Source: Ulvibacter antarcticus
Lineage (GTDB): Bacteria > Bacteroidota > Bacteroidia > Flavobacteriales > Flavobacteriaceae
DNA: 64,000 nucleotides
Reading direction: 5' to 3'
Assembly: GCF_003688405.1 (NCBI RefSeq)
Contig: NZ_REFC01000011.1
Span: 930,001 to 994,000 of the forward strand
The notes under the pieces are model-generated. The model ran no database searches. It worked only from the letters and a program-made list of their open reading frames with translations, and was not told the DNA's origin. A program made the position numbers and the translations under genes. Positions 37,201-47,023 of the stretch are shown piece after piece. The first letter of the stretch is position 1, and each line of letters starts with the position of its first letter.

Positions 37201-37996
37201 GTATCAACAAGGACCGCAGGTCATTAAAAGTGAAGATACTTTCTTGGTAGGATATGTGCTATTCGATAAGATTGATGGTTTTGCTGAGGTGAACGTGGTT
37301 GAAAATGCGCAGAATTTAATTAAAGATAAAATTGCGAAGGGCGATTTAATTGTCCCTCATGGTATAAATTATCGTTTTACAGGAACTTATGAAAATCAAT
37401 TACGTGCTGAGAAAACACTTTCTGTAGTCGTGCCGTTGTCTTTAGTGATAATATTCCTGATTCTCTATTTTCAGTTTAAGTCGGTGTCTACTTCATTAAT
37501 GGTGTTTTCAGGGATCGCTGTAGCATTTGCTGGCGGATTTTTAATGATCTGGTTTTACGGACAGGATTGGTTCTTGAACTTTAATTTTTTCGGTGAAAAT
37601 CTAAGGGAATTATTTCAGATGCATCCTATCAATTTAAGTGTTGCAGTTTGGGTAGGATTTATCGCTTTGTTTGGAATTGCAACCGATGATGGTGTTGTGA
37701 TGGCTACGTATCTTACCCAAACCTTTGAACGCAACTCGCCCGAAAGTAAGCGGGAGATTCACAACTCAATAGTCGAAGCAGGTGAAAAGAGAATACGCCC
37801 TTGCTTAATGACCACAGCAACCACCATATTGGCATTATTACCTATTTTAACGTCAACCGGAAGGGGTAGTGATATTATGATACCAATGGCGATACCAAGT
37901 TTTGGAGGGATGTTAATTGCGTTAATGACCCTGTTTGTAGTACCTGTGCTATTTAGCTGGCGCAAAGAAGTTCAATTAAAAAAAATAGCCCAATGA
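34250..37996 (+). CDS. cusA: CusA/CzcA-family heavy-metal efflux RND pump
   Basis: The 1248-residue proton-driven inner-membrane pump starts at the ATG giving MLNKSIKFLIENK; a longer frame overlaps cusB. The Met residues expected of Cu(I)/Ag(I) pumps can be placed in FLLMPTSLP, LVMLQTGMRAP and GGMQISQTVEG, favouring copper over zinc/cobalt. It is longer than E. coli CusA (about 1050). Extra sequence sits at ~520-625, with about four more hydrophobic helices, and at ~745-810, a charged insert. It works with the adaptor upstream and the TolC protein downstream, which overlaps by four bases. Confidence 0.94.
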   Translation: MLNKSIKFLIENKLVAVLLLALFVGWGIVNSPFNWDTGILPSDPIAVDAIPDIGENQQIVFTKWDGRSPQDIEDQITYPLTTALLGIPGVRTIRSSSMFGISSIYIIFEEDVEFYWSRSRILEKLNSLSSGLLPEGVNPSLGPDATGLGQIYWYTLEGRDAQGNVTGGWDLHELRSIQDYYVKYALSSASGVSEVASIGGHVQEYQIDVNPELLKQYKIGLDAVVKAVKNSNQDIGAQTLEINQAEYLVRGLGYVQSISDIENAVVASEDFTSIVVKDIAKVTLGPQARRGILDKEGAEVVGGVVVARYGANPMEVINKVKEKIAELKGGLPSKELSDGRISQLTIVPFYDRTELIQETLGTLNEALTLEILITILVIIVMVFNLRASILISGLLPVAVLMVFVSMKIFGVDANIVALSGIAIAIGTMVDVGVILSENIIRHLDENSEDKPINVVVYNATTEVSGAILTAVLTTIISFIPVFTMIGAEGKLFRPLAFTKTMALTASLIIALFLIPPFAAFLFRKRKMKFNLRLILNGILILSGIVALFFGMWLGLVLIAFGTTGILQLKGFITSERANLINIIISSVTIVFLLAEYWRPLGLDKSIFWNLLFVSFICFGLLAVFWVFRKNYTRILRWALANKALFLAIPTTIVVLGVLIMQNTGKEFMPALNEGSFLLMPTSLPHAGAEENKRVLQQLDMAVASIPEVETVVGKSGRTESALDPAPLNMYENIIQYKSEYMMIEGKRTRYKHDENGFFVLKDGVLFENLNKPVTDDIREKTKNNGQTLRVGVKVSGNHLIPDEDGEYFRNWRPEINSPDDIWNEIVKVTKLPGVTSAPKLQPIETRLVMLQTGMRAPMGIKVKGQNLKQIQDFGVQLESILKEAEGVKKEAVFADRIVGKPYLIIDIERDRLTRYGLTIDDVQQVLQVAVGGMQISQTVEGRERYGIRVRYPREFRSNPEDLKNIYVPTSKGNPVPLSELATIKYQQGPQVIKSEDTFLVGYVLFDKIDGFAEVNVVENAQNLIKDKIAKGDLIVPHGINYRFTGTYENQLRAEKTLSVVVPLSLVIIFLILYFQFKSVSTSLMVFSGIAVAFAGGFLMIWFYGQDWFLNFNFFGENLRELFQMHPINLSVAVWVGFIALFGIATDDGVVMATYLTQTFERNSPESKREIHNSIVEAGEKRIRPCLMTTATTILALLPILTSTGRGSDIMIPMAIPSFGGMLIALMTLFVVPVLFSWRKEVQLKKIAQ

Positions 37997-39210
37997 GAAT
38001 AAATCTAATAACCTGTCTCGCATTGTTTGTAGTTGGAGTCTCGAATGCTCAGCAGCTCGAAAAATATATTGGAGAGGCTTTAACTCGCAATCCAGAATTA
38101 AAGGCGCTTGAAAAGAGCTATGAAATTGCTTCGGAAAAGGTTATAGAAGTGAACACTTTACCCAATACCGAATTTAGCGCCGGTTATTTTGTAAGTGAGC
38201 CTGAAACACGAACAGGAGCACAAAAAGCGCGATTTTCGGTTAAACAAATGATTCCTTGGTTTGGTACAATTACTGCAAGAGAAAATTATGTCTCTTCCTT
38301 AGCAGATACTCAATATATAGACAGTTCCATAGCAAAACGAAAACTGACTTTAGCAGTGACACAGTCGTTCTACAAGCTAGTATCGAATCAGGAAAAACAA
38401 CAAATTTTAGTTGAAAATATCGAACTTTTGGAGACTTATGAAAAGTTGGCATTAACCTCAGTTGAGGTAGGGAATGCTTCGGCAGTCGATGTATTAAAGC
38501 TTCAGATAAGGCAGAATGAGCTCATGCAGAAGATGAAAATCCTTCAGCAAGATTTCCTGTCGGAAAGAGTTGCATTTAATTTGATGTTGAACCGTGATGA
38601 AAATTTAGACATAGAGACCAATGTTCGTTTCGAAATCCCTTCCGAAGCCGAAAATATCAACGTGGAAATTCTTGAAATACATCCGGAATTATTAAAGTTT
38701 GATAAGATGTACAAATCTGTTGAAACTTCCGAATTGGTAAATCAAAAGGAAACCGGACCAAACCTCGGATTTGGGTTAGATTATATTCCTGTCGCCGAGC
38801 GTCCTGATATGGATATGATTGATAATGGGAAGGATATTATTATGCCAATGGTTTCTATCTCAATTCCTATTTTTAATAAAAAATACAAATCGGTAAGTCG
38901 TCAGAATGAATTACGGCAACAGGAAATTACATCTCAGAAGGAAAACAAACTAAATACATTAAAAACCTTGCTAAATACTGCGATCGCAAATAGAATGTCA
39001 GCAGAAATTATGTTTGATATTCAATCTGTCAATTTGAAACAGGCGAAAGATGCGGAAGAAATATTGATAAAAAATTACGAGACTGGTGTCATCGACTTTA
39101 ATGATATTTTGGATATTCAGGAACTGCAATTAAAATTTGAAATGGACCTTATTGGGGCAGTTCAAGAATATTATTTGCAATCGGCAGTTATCTATTATCT
39201 TGCGAAATAA
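37993..39210 (+). CDS. TolC-family outer-membrane efflux protein (CusC role)
   Basis: The 405-residue protein has a signal peptide ending in SNAQ and two outer-membrane-efflux repeats of long amphipathic helices. Examples are YETGVIDFNDILDIQELQLKFE near the C-terminus and SVEVGNASAVDVLKLQIRQNEL near the middle. Its ATG overlaps the cusA stop (ATGA), so it is translated with cusA and should form the outer-membrane channel of the CusBA pump. Confidence 0.92.
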   Translation: MRINLITCLALFVVGVSNAQQLEKYIGEALTRNPELKALEKSYEIASEKVIEVNTLPNTEFSAGYFVSEPETRTGAQKARFSVKQMIPWFGTITARENYVSSLADTQYIDSSIAKRKLTLAVTQSFYKLVSNQEKQQILVENIELLETYEKLALTSVEVGNASAVDVLKLQIRQNELMQKMKILQQDFLSERVAFNLMLNRDENLDIETNVRFEIPSEAENINVEILEIHPELLKFDKMYKSVETSELVNQKETGPNLGFGLDYIPVAERPDMDMIDNGKDIIMPMVSISIPIFNKKYKSVSRQNELRQQEITSQKENKLNTLKTLLNTAIANRMSAEIMFDIQSVNLKQAKDAEEILIKNYETGVIDFNDILDIQELQLKFEMDLIGAVQEYYLQSAVIYYLAK

Positions 39211-39283
39211 ATTAATTAATAAAGTGCAGCCCGTTACAGTAATCACGAATAGATTATTTTAAAAACCCAATTAAATAGATAAA

Positions 39284-41503
39284 ATGAAACGATTACCTAT
39301 ACTATTACTCTTACTATTGTTTCCTCTTGTTTCAAGTGCACAAACAGTTTTGAACGGTTTAATCATGGAAGAAAATCCGGATGGAAAGGACATGGGCTTG
39401 TCGGGCGCCAATGTGTTTTGGCTCGATACCTCTATTGGAACTGTAACCGATCTCGATGGCGCATTCAGTATTCCTTATAAAGAAGAATACAGTAAACTCG
39501 TAATAAGTTATGTTGGTTATAAAACCGATACACTTACAGTTTCGACTAATAAACCTGTTAAACACTGGCTGAAATCCAACGCCAGTCTGGATGAGGTGGT
39601 TCTTAAATCAAGAAGAAAAGCTTCTTCCAGATCGTTTATTGAAGCTCAAAACGTAATCAACGTGAGTAGCGCAGAGTTATTGAAGGCGGCATGTTGTAAT
39701 TTATCTGAAAGCTTTGAAACCAACCCTTCAATTGACGTTAATTTCGCAGATGCCATAACAGGTACACGACAGATTAAGATGTTAGGGCTTACGAGTCCAT
39801 ATACCTTAATTACAACAGAAAATGTACCTTCAATTCGAGGAGCAGCACAGGCGTACGGATTAAGTTTCATCCCCGGAACATGGGTAGAAAGTATTCAGAT
39901 TACGAAAGGTGCGGGAAGTGTGGTAAACGGTTTTGAAAGTATTGCCGGACAGATAAATGCGGAACTTCAAAAGCCAACCACCGATGATCGAATTTTTGTA
40001 AATGCTTATGGTGCCGCCAATGGAAGGTTCGAGTTGAACACGCATCTTAATACAAATGTGACCGAAAAATGGAGCACAGGTTTGTATCTTCATGGGAACA
40101 TGCGGGATGAGAAATTTGATGACAATAATGACTCTTTCCTTGATATGCCTTTGGCGAGACAGATCAATGTTATGAACCGCTGGCAGTATACGAATGGCGA
40201 AAAAGGTTTTGTGAGTTTTTTGAATTTTAGGTATTTGAATGATGAAAAACAAATAGGGCAGATCAATTTTGACCCGGACACGGATAAGGGAACTACCAAT
40301 GCTTGGGGTGGAGAAATTGACACTCAACGTATTGATATTTCGGCAAAATTAGGGTATGTTAATCCAGAAGTTCCTTATGAAAGTATGGGTTTACAATTGG
40401 CTTACAGCAATCATGATCAGGAATCGTATTTTGGATTGCGTGAGTATAATATTGTTCATAACAGTTTCTATGGAAATGGTCTCTTTAACTCAATTATTGG
40501 TGATTCCCGTCATAAGTTTAAAACAGGTTTAAGTGCTACTTACGATGATTACAAGGAATTGGTTGAAGACACAAATTACGATCGCACTGAAAATTCGGTT
40601 GGTGGATTTTTTGAATACAGTTACGATAATTTAAGTGATCTAACAGTTACTGCAGGGCTGCGTCTTGATGTTCACAATTTACTTGGAACTTTTGTAACAC
40701 CCCGTATACATGCCTTGTATAAGCCCTGGGATAAATCTGCATTTCGCGCCTCGATAGGTCGTGGTAAACGTAGTGCCAATATCTTTACCGAAAATCAAGG
40801 TTTGTTTTCAACCTCAAGAAATATAGTAATCCTGAATACGGGTGGAGAAATTTATGGTTTGGAGCCTGAAATTGCCTGGAATTATGGAGTTTCTTATTTA
40901 CAGGGTTTTGATCTCTTCGGAAGAAGGGCCGATGTCACTTTAGATTTTTATAGAACCGATTTTCAAAATCAGGTGGTTGTTGATTGGGAGCAAACTAATG
41001 AAGTTAGATTCTACAATCTGAAGGGTGATAGTTTTGCGAATAGTTTTCAGATTGAATTCAATTATAATGTATTTGAGCGATTCGATATTCGAACGGCTTA
41101 TAAGTTTTATGATGTTGAAACGCAATACGCTTCAGAAAAATTAGAAAAACCTTTAACGCCCAAGCATCGAATTTTTGGTAATGTTTCTTACGAAACAAGC
41201 TTGAAAACGAACGGGGCGCATTGGAAATTTGATGCGACTTACAACTGGCTTGGGGAGCAACGTTTTTCTAATAATAGTATAAGAGATTATTCGCCAACCG
41301 TAGCAACTGTTAATGCTCAGGTAACTAAAGTTTTTTCTAGTAAATTTGAACTATATTTAGGAGGTGAAAACATCACTAATGTAAAACAGGATAATCCTAT
41401 TGTAAGTAGCGATAACCCCTTTGGACCAAATTTCGATACTTCTTTCGTTTATGGTCCAATTTTTGGAAGTAGTTATTACGCAGGATTAAGATTTAAAATA
41501 TAA
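39284..41503 (+). CDS. TonB-dependent receptor of the copper cluster
   Basis: The 739-residue outer-membrane receptor has a signal peptide ending in SSAQ. A carboxypeptidase-regulatory-like domain (~20-98) follows, then a plug (~110-230, with AACCNLSESFETNPSIDV and GFESIAGQINAEL) and a beta-barrel ending in a C-terminal aromatic-rich strand (YYAGLRFKI). The CC pair in the plug is typical of this receptor type. Uptake or exchange of a copper compound or chelator is suggested by neighbours only. The downstream HMA gene starts five bases after its stop. Confidence 0.9.
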   Translation: MKRLPILLLLLLFPLVSSAQTVLNGLIMEENPDGKDMGLSGANVFWLDTSIGTVTDLDGAFSIPYKEEYSKLVISYVGYKTDTLTVSTNKPVKHWLKSNASLDEVVLKSRRKASSRSFIEAQNVINVSSAELLKAACCNLSESFETNPSIDVNFADAITGTRQIKMLGLTSPYTLITTENVPSIRGAAQAYGLSFIPGTWVESIQITKGAGSVVNGFESIAGQINAELQKPTTDDRIFVNAYGAANGRFELNTHLNTNVTEKWSTGLYLHGNMRDEKFDDNNDSFLDMPLARQINVMNRWQYTNGEKGFVSFLNFRYLNDEKQIGQINFDPDTDKGTTNAWGGEIDTQRIDISAKLGYVNPEVPYESMGLQLAYSNHDQESYFGLREYNIVHNSFYGNGLFNSIIGDSRHKFKTGLSATYDDYKELVEDTNYDRTENSVGGFFEYSYDNLSDLTVTAGLRLDVHNLLGTFVTPRIHALYKPWDKSAFRASIGRGKRSANIFTENQGLFSTSRNIVILNTGGEIYGLEPEIAWNYGVSYLQGFDLFGRRADVTLDFYRTDFQNQVVVDWEQTNEVRFYNLKGDSFANSFQIEFNYNVFERFDIRTAYKFYDVETQYASEKLEKPLTPKHRIFGNVSYETSLKTNGAHWKFDATYNWLGEQRFSNNSIRDYSPTVATVNAQVTKVFSSKFELYLGGENITNVKQDNPIVSSDNPFGPNFDTSFVYGPIFGSSYYAGLRFKI

Positions 41504-41508
41504 AAAAG

Positions 41509-41862
41509 ATGAAAAAAGCAATTGCAATTATAGTATTAATGTTTGTTGGAACTGTGATGGTTGGACAGAATAAAAATGCTAAGGCCACCTTAGACGTGGA
41601 CGGGGTTTGTATGATGTGTAAAGAACGCATTGAAAAAGCCGCGATTAAAACAAAAGGTGTGAAGTCTGCTGTTTGGAATGTTGAAACACACGAATTAAGT
41701 ATTATCTACGACGAGCGGAAAGCAGATCTTGCGGCTATAAATCAAAGTATTGCCGATGTAGGACATGATACAAAAGAGATTAAGGCGACAGATGAAGCGT
41801 ATAACAGCGTACATCCTTGTTGTTTATATAGGGATGAAGATGTGCAAAAGGATCATAATTAA
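41509..41862 (+). CDS. Exported heavy-metal-associated (HMA) domain protein
   Basis: The 117-residue protein has a signal peptide ending in MVGQ and one HMA domain (about 22-90) with CMMC as the metal site. The C-terminal tail has HPCCLY plus His/Asp residues. It is a secreted CopZ-like metal carrier, probably periplasmic. It is the last gene of the cluster before a strong terminator, only five bases behind the TonB receptor, suggesting metal hand-over between the two. Confidence 0.9.
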   Translation: MKKAIAIIVLMFVGTVMVGQNKNAKATLDVDGVCMMCKERIEKAAIKTKGVKSAVWNVETHELSIIYDERKADLAAINQSIADVGHDTKEIKATDEAYNSVHPCCLYRDEDVQKDHN

Positions 41863-41890
41863 TAGCTAAAAGCTAAGAAACATATTTTTT

Positions 41891-41930
41891 AAAGTGCCTT
41901 TTAATTTATAATTAAAAGGCACTTTTTTTA
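41891..41930 (+). terminator. Strong terminator closing the copper cluster
   Basis: AAAGTGCCTTTTAATT pairs perfectly with AATTAAAAGGCACTTT, followed by seven T. It is one of the best terminators of the window and marks the 3' border of the cluster. Confidence 0.92.
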
Positions 41931-42006
41931 GTTAAATTTTAGCTAATAGAAATATCACGTATCGATTTGTGATGTACATTTACTTAGTTATTTAAAAATA
42001 ATAATT

Positions 42007-42105
42007 ATGGCAACAGCTAAGTCAAACAGTAAGCCTCAAGCAAAAAAAGCTCCAGCGAAAGCTCCAGCTAAAAAGGCTACTCCGACTGCTTCTAAAAAGA
42101 AGTAA
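42007..42105 (+). CDS. 32-residue Lys/Ala/Pro-rich basic peptide
   Basis: This short frame encodes MATAKSNSKPQAKKAP followed by AKAPAKKATPTASKKK, ending in TAA. About a third of residues are Lys and the rest mostly Ala, Pro, Ser and Thr, as in histone H1 tails and the Lys-rich tail of TopA encoded at 52497. There are no acidic residues. It stands alone between the copper-cluster terminator and another hairpin with a T-run. A nucleic-acid-binding role is a guess from composition. Confidence 0.6.
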   Translation: MATAKSNSKPQAKKAPAKAPAKKATPTASKKK

Positions 42106-42185
42106 TCCAGAGAAGGTTTATTCCGGTAAACCGCGTATTGGGAAAATATCCTGATAGAAATTTAGAAAAATTAAAAAAGAAGAAG

Positions 42186-42210
42186 CCATCCTTAAAACGG
42201 GTGGTTTTTA
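42186..42210 (+). terminator. Probable terminator after the Lys-rich peptide
   Basis: CCATCC / GGGTGG (one G-T pair) with a seven-base loop is followed by TTTTTA. It ends transcription from the Lys-rich peptide gene or precedes the next small gene. Confidence 0.5.
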
Positions 42211-42222
42211 TATTTTTACAAT

Positions 42223-42432
42223 ATGATACTGAAGCCGAAAATACTATTATATATAATTACGGTTGCCGTTTTAATCGCAGCAGTTGTTTGGGAGATCTAT
42301 ATGCAAAAATGGTTGGCATTTCAACCGGATGGAGGCGTTGATGTTATGCGGTCAGATCTTTTTGTGATATGGCCTGTGGTACTCACCCTCGTTTCCGTTT
42401 CGTTATTCCGAATATTTAAGAAAGAGGATTAA
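42223..42432 (+). CDS. Small two-helix membrane protein
   Basis: The 69-residue protein has two hydrophobic helices (about 7-25 and 46-63) joined by a polar loop, with a basic C-terminus (IFKKED). It converges on the DUF6090 gene, sharing four bases at the stops. No function is recognised. Confidence 0.65.
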   Translation: MILKPKILLYIITVAVLIAAVVWEIYMQKWLAFQPDGGVDVMRSDLFVIWPVVLTLVSVSLFRIFKKED

Positions 42433-43079
42433 TTCCCGGAAGGTAACTTCATTAATAAATTATCACAACTTTGTATTCCTTGTTGAGTGGCTTTCAGTTT
42501 AAGTCCAAAGGAACCATTCATACTCTGAATAATATTCCGTAATAACTTTTCGTCCGAAAAACCGAATTTCCCTTGTCGGACGGCATCGTAATCTACATTA
42601 TTAATAAAATAGTCTCCTAGATATTCTTTGTGAATAATCTCTTGGCGTTCATAGTCCTTCATCATGATCTTATAATTAGAATAATGTGATTGAATCGCCT
42701 TTTTTAGTTCAAAATCTGTTATTAATTTCAAATCTCCCGAATTGATCAAAGTTTGATAGGTAGCATCGTTGGCTGCAAAATTTGATATAGCGGCGACACT
42801 AAAAATATCACGCGTAATTTGCATTTTTTCATTGCTGTCTGAACCTAAAATAGGAAGGATTTTTAATGTTGTTTCTATCTTTTTTTGAAGCTCTTCTTCA
42901 ATTACTATGAGCCTTTCTCTATCTGCTTGAACATCATTTCTAATATTGATTAAATACTCTTTTCTCAAGCTACTATCCTTAGAGTTTTCTGCACATTTGT
43001 TAAGACTAAAGGCAATGGAAATACCAATTATTACAATTAGTATTTCGCCGATAGTATACTTCCAGTTTAGATTTTTCAT
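42429..43079 (-). CDS. DUF6090 family protein
   Basis: The 216-residue protein has an N-terminal membrane helix (about 8-27) with YTIGEILIVIIGISIAFSL, the pattern of DUF6090. A long, charged, mostly helical extracytoplasmic region follows, probably with coiled coil around 35-75. The family is widespread in Bacteroidota, of unknown function, and often present in many copies per genome. Confidence 0.85.
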   Translation of the reverse strand: MKNLNWKYTIGEILIVIIGISIAFSLNKCAENSKDSSLRKEYLINIRNDVQADRERLIVIEEELQKKIETTLKILPILGSDSNEKMQITRDIFSVAAISNFAANDATYQTLINSGDLKLITDFELKKAIQSHYSNYKIMMKDYERQEIIHKEYLGDYFINNVDYDAVRQGKFGFSDEKLLRNIIQSMNGSFGLKLKATQQGIQSCDNLLMKLPSGN

Positions 43080-43148
43080 AATAAAATGGTTGGTTGATTT
43101 AAAGCTATGAAATAATCAGTAGGTAGAAAAGAATAATTCGTTTGAACA

Positions 43149-43261
43149 TCCCTCCCTTCCCGAAGTATCGGGACTCCCTTGCACCTCCGCTAAATGATTT
43201 CACCATATTCGAATAAAGGCGAATGTCTTTCAGCTTTAGCGCACAGGGTCAAAGGGAGGGA
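43149..43261. repeat. Long imperfect inverted repeat between DUF6090 and groEL
   Basis: The ends TCCCTCCCTT (43149-43158) and AAGGGAGGGA (43252-43261) are exact reverse complements. Inside, CGCTAAA pairs with TTTAGCG, and ATTCG with CGAAT, making a ~113-base folded element. A partial copy of its left end (CTCCCTTCCCGAAG) recurs at about 43352. The 415-base gap from 43080 to 43495 holds only this, the next palindrome and the groEL terminator. Confidence 0.5.
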
Positions 43262-43285
43262 ACTACTCTTGTGAATCGAAAATAG

Positions 43286-43319
43286 CCCCCTCTTCGGAAG
43301 AGGGGGTTTGGGGGAGATG
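43286..43319. repeat. Intergenic palindrome with G-rich tail
   Basis: CCCCCTCTT and AAGAGGGGG form a perfect nine-base stem around CGG, followed by TTTGGGGGAGATG. The layout matches the element at 6256, so both are probably copies of one REP-like family. Confidence 0.6.
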
Positions 43320-43412
43320 TTTTTCTAACAATAAAGTTATTGATTAGTGTCTCTCCCTTCCCGAAGCTTCGGCACGTTCTTCTCAATAAGGGAACTGTTT
43401 GGTTTAGTGTAT

Positions 43413-43446
43413 ATAAAAAAGACCTCTGCTTTAAAACAGAGGTCTT
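43413..43446 (-). terminator. Terminator of the groESL operon
   Basis: Read on the minus strand, AAGACCTCTG, an eight-base loop and CAGAGGTCTT are followed by a T-run. It lies about 50 bases beyond the groEL stop codon. Confidence 0.85.
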
Positions 43447-43495
43447 CAGATTAAGAAAAAAAGTTTCTCTTTATTTATCCGTGGCGATTCGCCAC

Positions 43496-45133
<1,638 letters not shown>

Positions 45134-45254
45134 TTAAAGTTTTTAAAAATTAAATCCCAAATTTTAATATCCAAACTCCAATAAAGGAAAGTTTAGACTT
45201 GAATTCTTTTGGAATTTGTTATTTATTTTTTTGAAATTTTCGAGTCATTATTTT

Positions 45255-45530
45255 TTAAATAATGGCGAGGATATCCTCCTCACGCATGATAAGATAATCC
45301 GTGCCATCGAATTTTAATTCACTACCTGAGTATTTTCCGTAAAGAACGATATCACCAACTTTTACAGTCATTTTATAATCTTCTTTCCCTTTCCCAACGG
45401 CCACTACCTTTCCTTTTTGTGGTTTTTCTTTTGCTGAATCCGGAATAAACAATCCAGATGCGGTCTTGGTTTCAGCTTCCTGTGGCTGTACAAGCACTCT
45501 GTCTGAAAGCGGTTGAATTTTTAATGCCAT
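45255..45530 (-). CDS. groES: Co-chaperonin GroES
   Basis: The 91-residue GroES has the family start [26 protein letters not shown] and the roof segment [26 protein letters not shown] in its sequence. It caps the GroEL ring. No CIRCE inverted repeat was found upstream, so heat control is probably through a sigma factor. It is transcribed with groEL. Confidence 0.97.
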   Translation of the reverse strand: MALKIQPLSDRVLVQPQEAETKTASGLFIPDSAKEKPQKGKVVAVGKGKEDYKMTVKVGDIVLYGKYSGSELKFDGTDYLIMREEDILAII

Positions 45531-45645
45531 ATTTTGTTATCTTTTAGTTTCCTGCCCTAAGACAAGGTGGGTTAAATTTTAAATTTTTTGTACTGAAACT
45601 TAATAGACATAAATAATGCCATCGCCTAAAAACTGACATATATAA

Positions 45646-45680
45646 ACAAAAAATGCCAGCTTGTCATAAGCTGGCATCTT
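45646..45680 (-). terminator. Terminator between secG and groES
   Basis: On the minus strand, GATGCCAGCTT and AAGCTGGCAT pair around a short loop and are followed by a T-run. It lies just after the secG stop, so groES must have its own promoter downstream of it. Confidence 0.85.
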
Positions 45681-45700
45681 GTAATTTGTCAATTTAAATC

Positions 45701-46048
45701 CTAGTTATCTCCAGCCGGAGTATCACCTCCTGTATCCGCCGGTGGCGTATCGTTGGTTGTAGGTAATGTCGTTTGGATGGTATCATCGAAAGTTTTCGAT
45801 TGTGTTGCATTCCCTCCCATGATCGGAATATTCGAAAGTAGGATTAATGCAATCATTATAATTGAAAGTGTCCATGTACTCTTATCAAGGAAATCGGTTG
45901 TCTTTTGAACTCCACCCATTTGTTGTGTTCCTCCACCTCCAAAAGATGAAGCTAATCCGCCTCCTTTAGGGTTCTGTACCATAATTACCACGACTAGTAG
46001 AAATGCTACGATCATGATTAAAATTAAAAATATTGTAAACGTACTCAT
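45701..46048 (-). CDS. secG: Preprotein translocase subunit SecG
   Basis: The 115-residue subunit of the SecYEG channel has two membrane helices (about 4-24 and 56-74). The conserved loop VVMVQNPKGGGLASSFGG-type sequence lies between them, and a Thr/Asp/Pro-rich tail ends the protein. Its ATG overlaps the stop of the TPR gene by four bases. Confidence 0.95.
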   Translation of the reverse strand: MSTFTIFLILIMIVAFLLVVVIMVQNPKGGGLASSFGGGGTQQMGGVQKTTDFLDKSTWTLSIIMIALILLSNIPIMGGNATQSKTFDDTIQTTLPTTNDTPPADTGGDTPAGDN

Positions 46049-47019
46049 TTTTCTTCTGTGTTTATCAGTTTCTCAATTGCCCGAATTTGGTCTGCAAAGA
46101 AACCACTTTTTTCGGGATATTTCAAAATTAATATTTTATATGCTTGTATTGCCTTGTTATAATTTTTTTGTTGCAAATAAACTTTTGCCAATGTCTCTGT
46201 CATTAGGGCTTCTGGAGCCTGTGTATAGGGAGAGGCTAAATTGGTGTTCTCAATTTTATCTTTTTTGAAGTCTTTAGATATTTGTTTAGGAGCTAATTTT
46301 GGTTTTTTCTGAATGAATTTTTCGATCAATTCAAATTTTCGATCTTTTTCTTCTTGTTGGTTATCAATTTGTTTTTCTTGTGGAGCAGTTGCTTTTGAAG
46401 CTTCCTCACGATCGATTGGCTTTGATTTAGTTAGTTGAAGCCATTCGCTAAAGGAATGCGTATCTTTTTTTGTGAATTCAAGAGGCTTGTCAATCTCTAA
46501 TACTTCGGAAGGATCGCTTACTTCTTCTTTTAAATCTTGCTTCGGAAGTGATTTCTCCTCTATTTCTATAGATTCGATCTTTGTTCCCAATATTTCTGAA
46601 ACTGCCTCAAGCTTGCGCTCAAACAGTCCGGGATCGAGTATAGCTTCTGCTTTCTTAAGCTCTTCCTTGATCCTGTCATCGAGTTCTATGCTCAACATTT
46701 CTGAAACATTTTCTGAAACGACTTCCAAATCATTTAAAGAAGTGTCGTGCTTCAGAATGGCCTGCGATATTTGATGCTGCATAAAACTTTCCGAAGTGAT
46801 AAAATCGAAAAGAATATCCCTATCGGTAGTGTAAGCAGCGGTTACTTTTAAGGCATCATTGTATAAAAAACTATTCGCTTTCTTGAGTCCCTTTAATTGA
46901 AGCGCACGAGCACTTTGAAGATAAGGATAGGATTCTATCACCGAATCTAGCATTGCCATATCGTCCTCACTCAATTTTTGAGGATGTGAAAGCAGGTATG
47001 TATATTTTTCGGCTGTCAA
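46045..47019 (-). CDS. Tetratricopeptide-repeat protein
   Basis: The 324-residue soluble protein has an N-terminal helical region (LLSHPQKLSEDDMAMLDSVI), then a long acidic/charged linker with many Glu and Lys. A C-terminal TPR-like motif is visible as TETLAKVYLQQKNYNKAIQAYKIL. It is encoded between lptE and secG in a compact operon, suggesting a part in envelope biogenesis or secretion; the exact role is unknown. Confidence 0.8.
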   Translation of the reverse strand: MTAEKYTYLLSHPQKLSEDDMAMLDSVIESYPYLQSARALQLKGLKKANSFLYNDALKVTAAYTTDRDILFDFITSESFMQHQISQAILKHDTSLNDLEVVSENVSEMLSIELDDRIKEELKKAEAILDPGLFERKLEAVSEILGTKIESIEIEEKSLPKQDLKEEVSDPSEVLEIDKPLEFTKKDTHSFSEWLQLTKSKPIDREEASKATAPQEKQIDNQQEEKDRKFELIEKFIQKKPKLAPKQISKDFKKDKIENTNLASPYTQAPEALMTETLAKVYLQQKNYNKAIQAYKILILKYPEKSGFFADQIRAIEKLINTEEK

Positions 47020-47023
47020 AATA

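Noticed and set aside
24457-42006. Copper cluster as an integrated mobile island with attachment sites
   Set aside because: No integrase, transposase, flanking direct repeat or tRNA end was found at either border.
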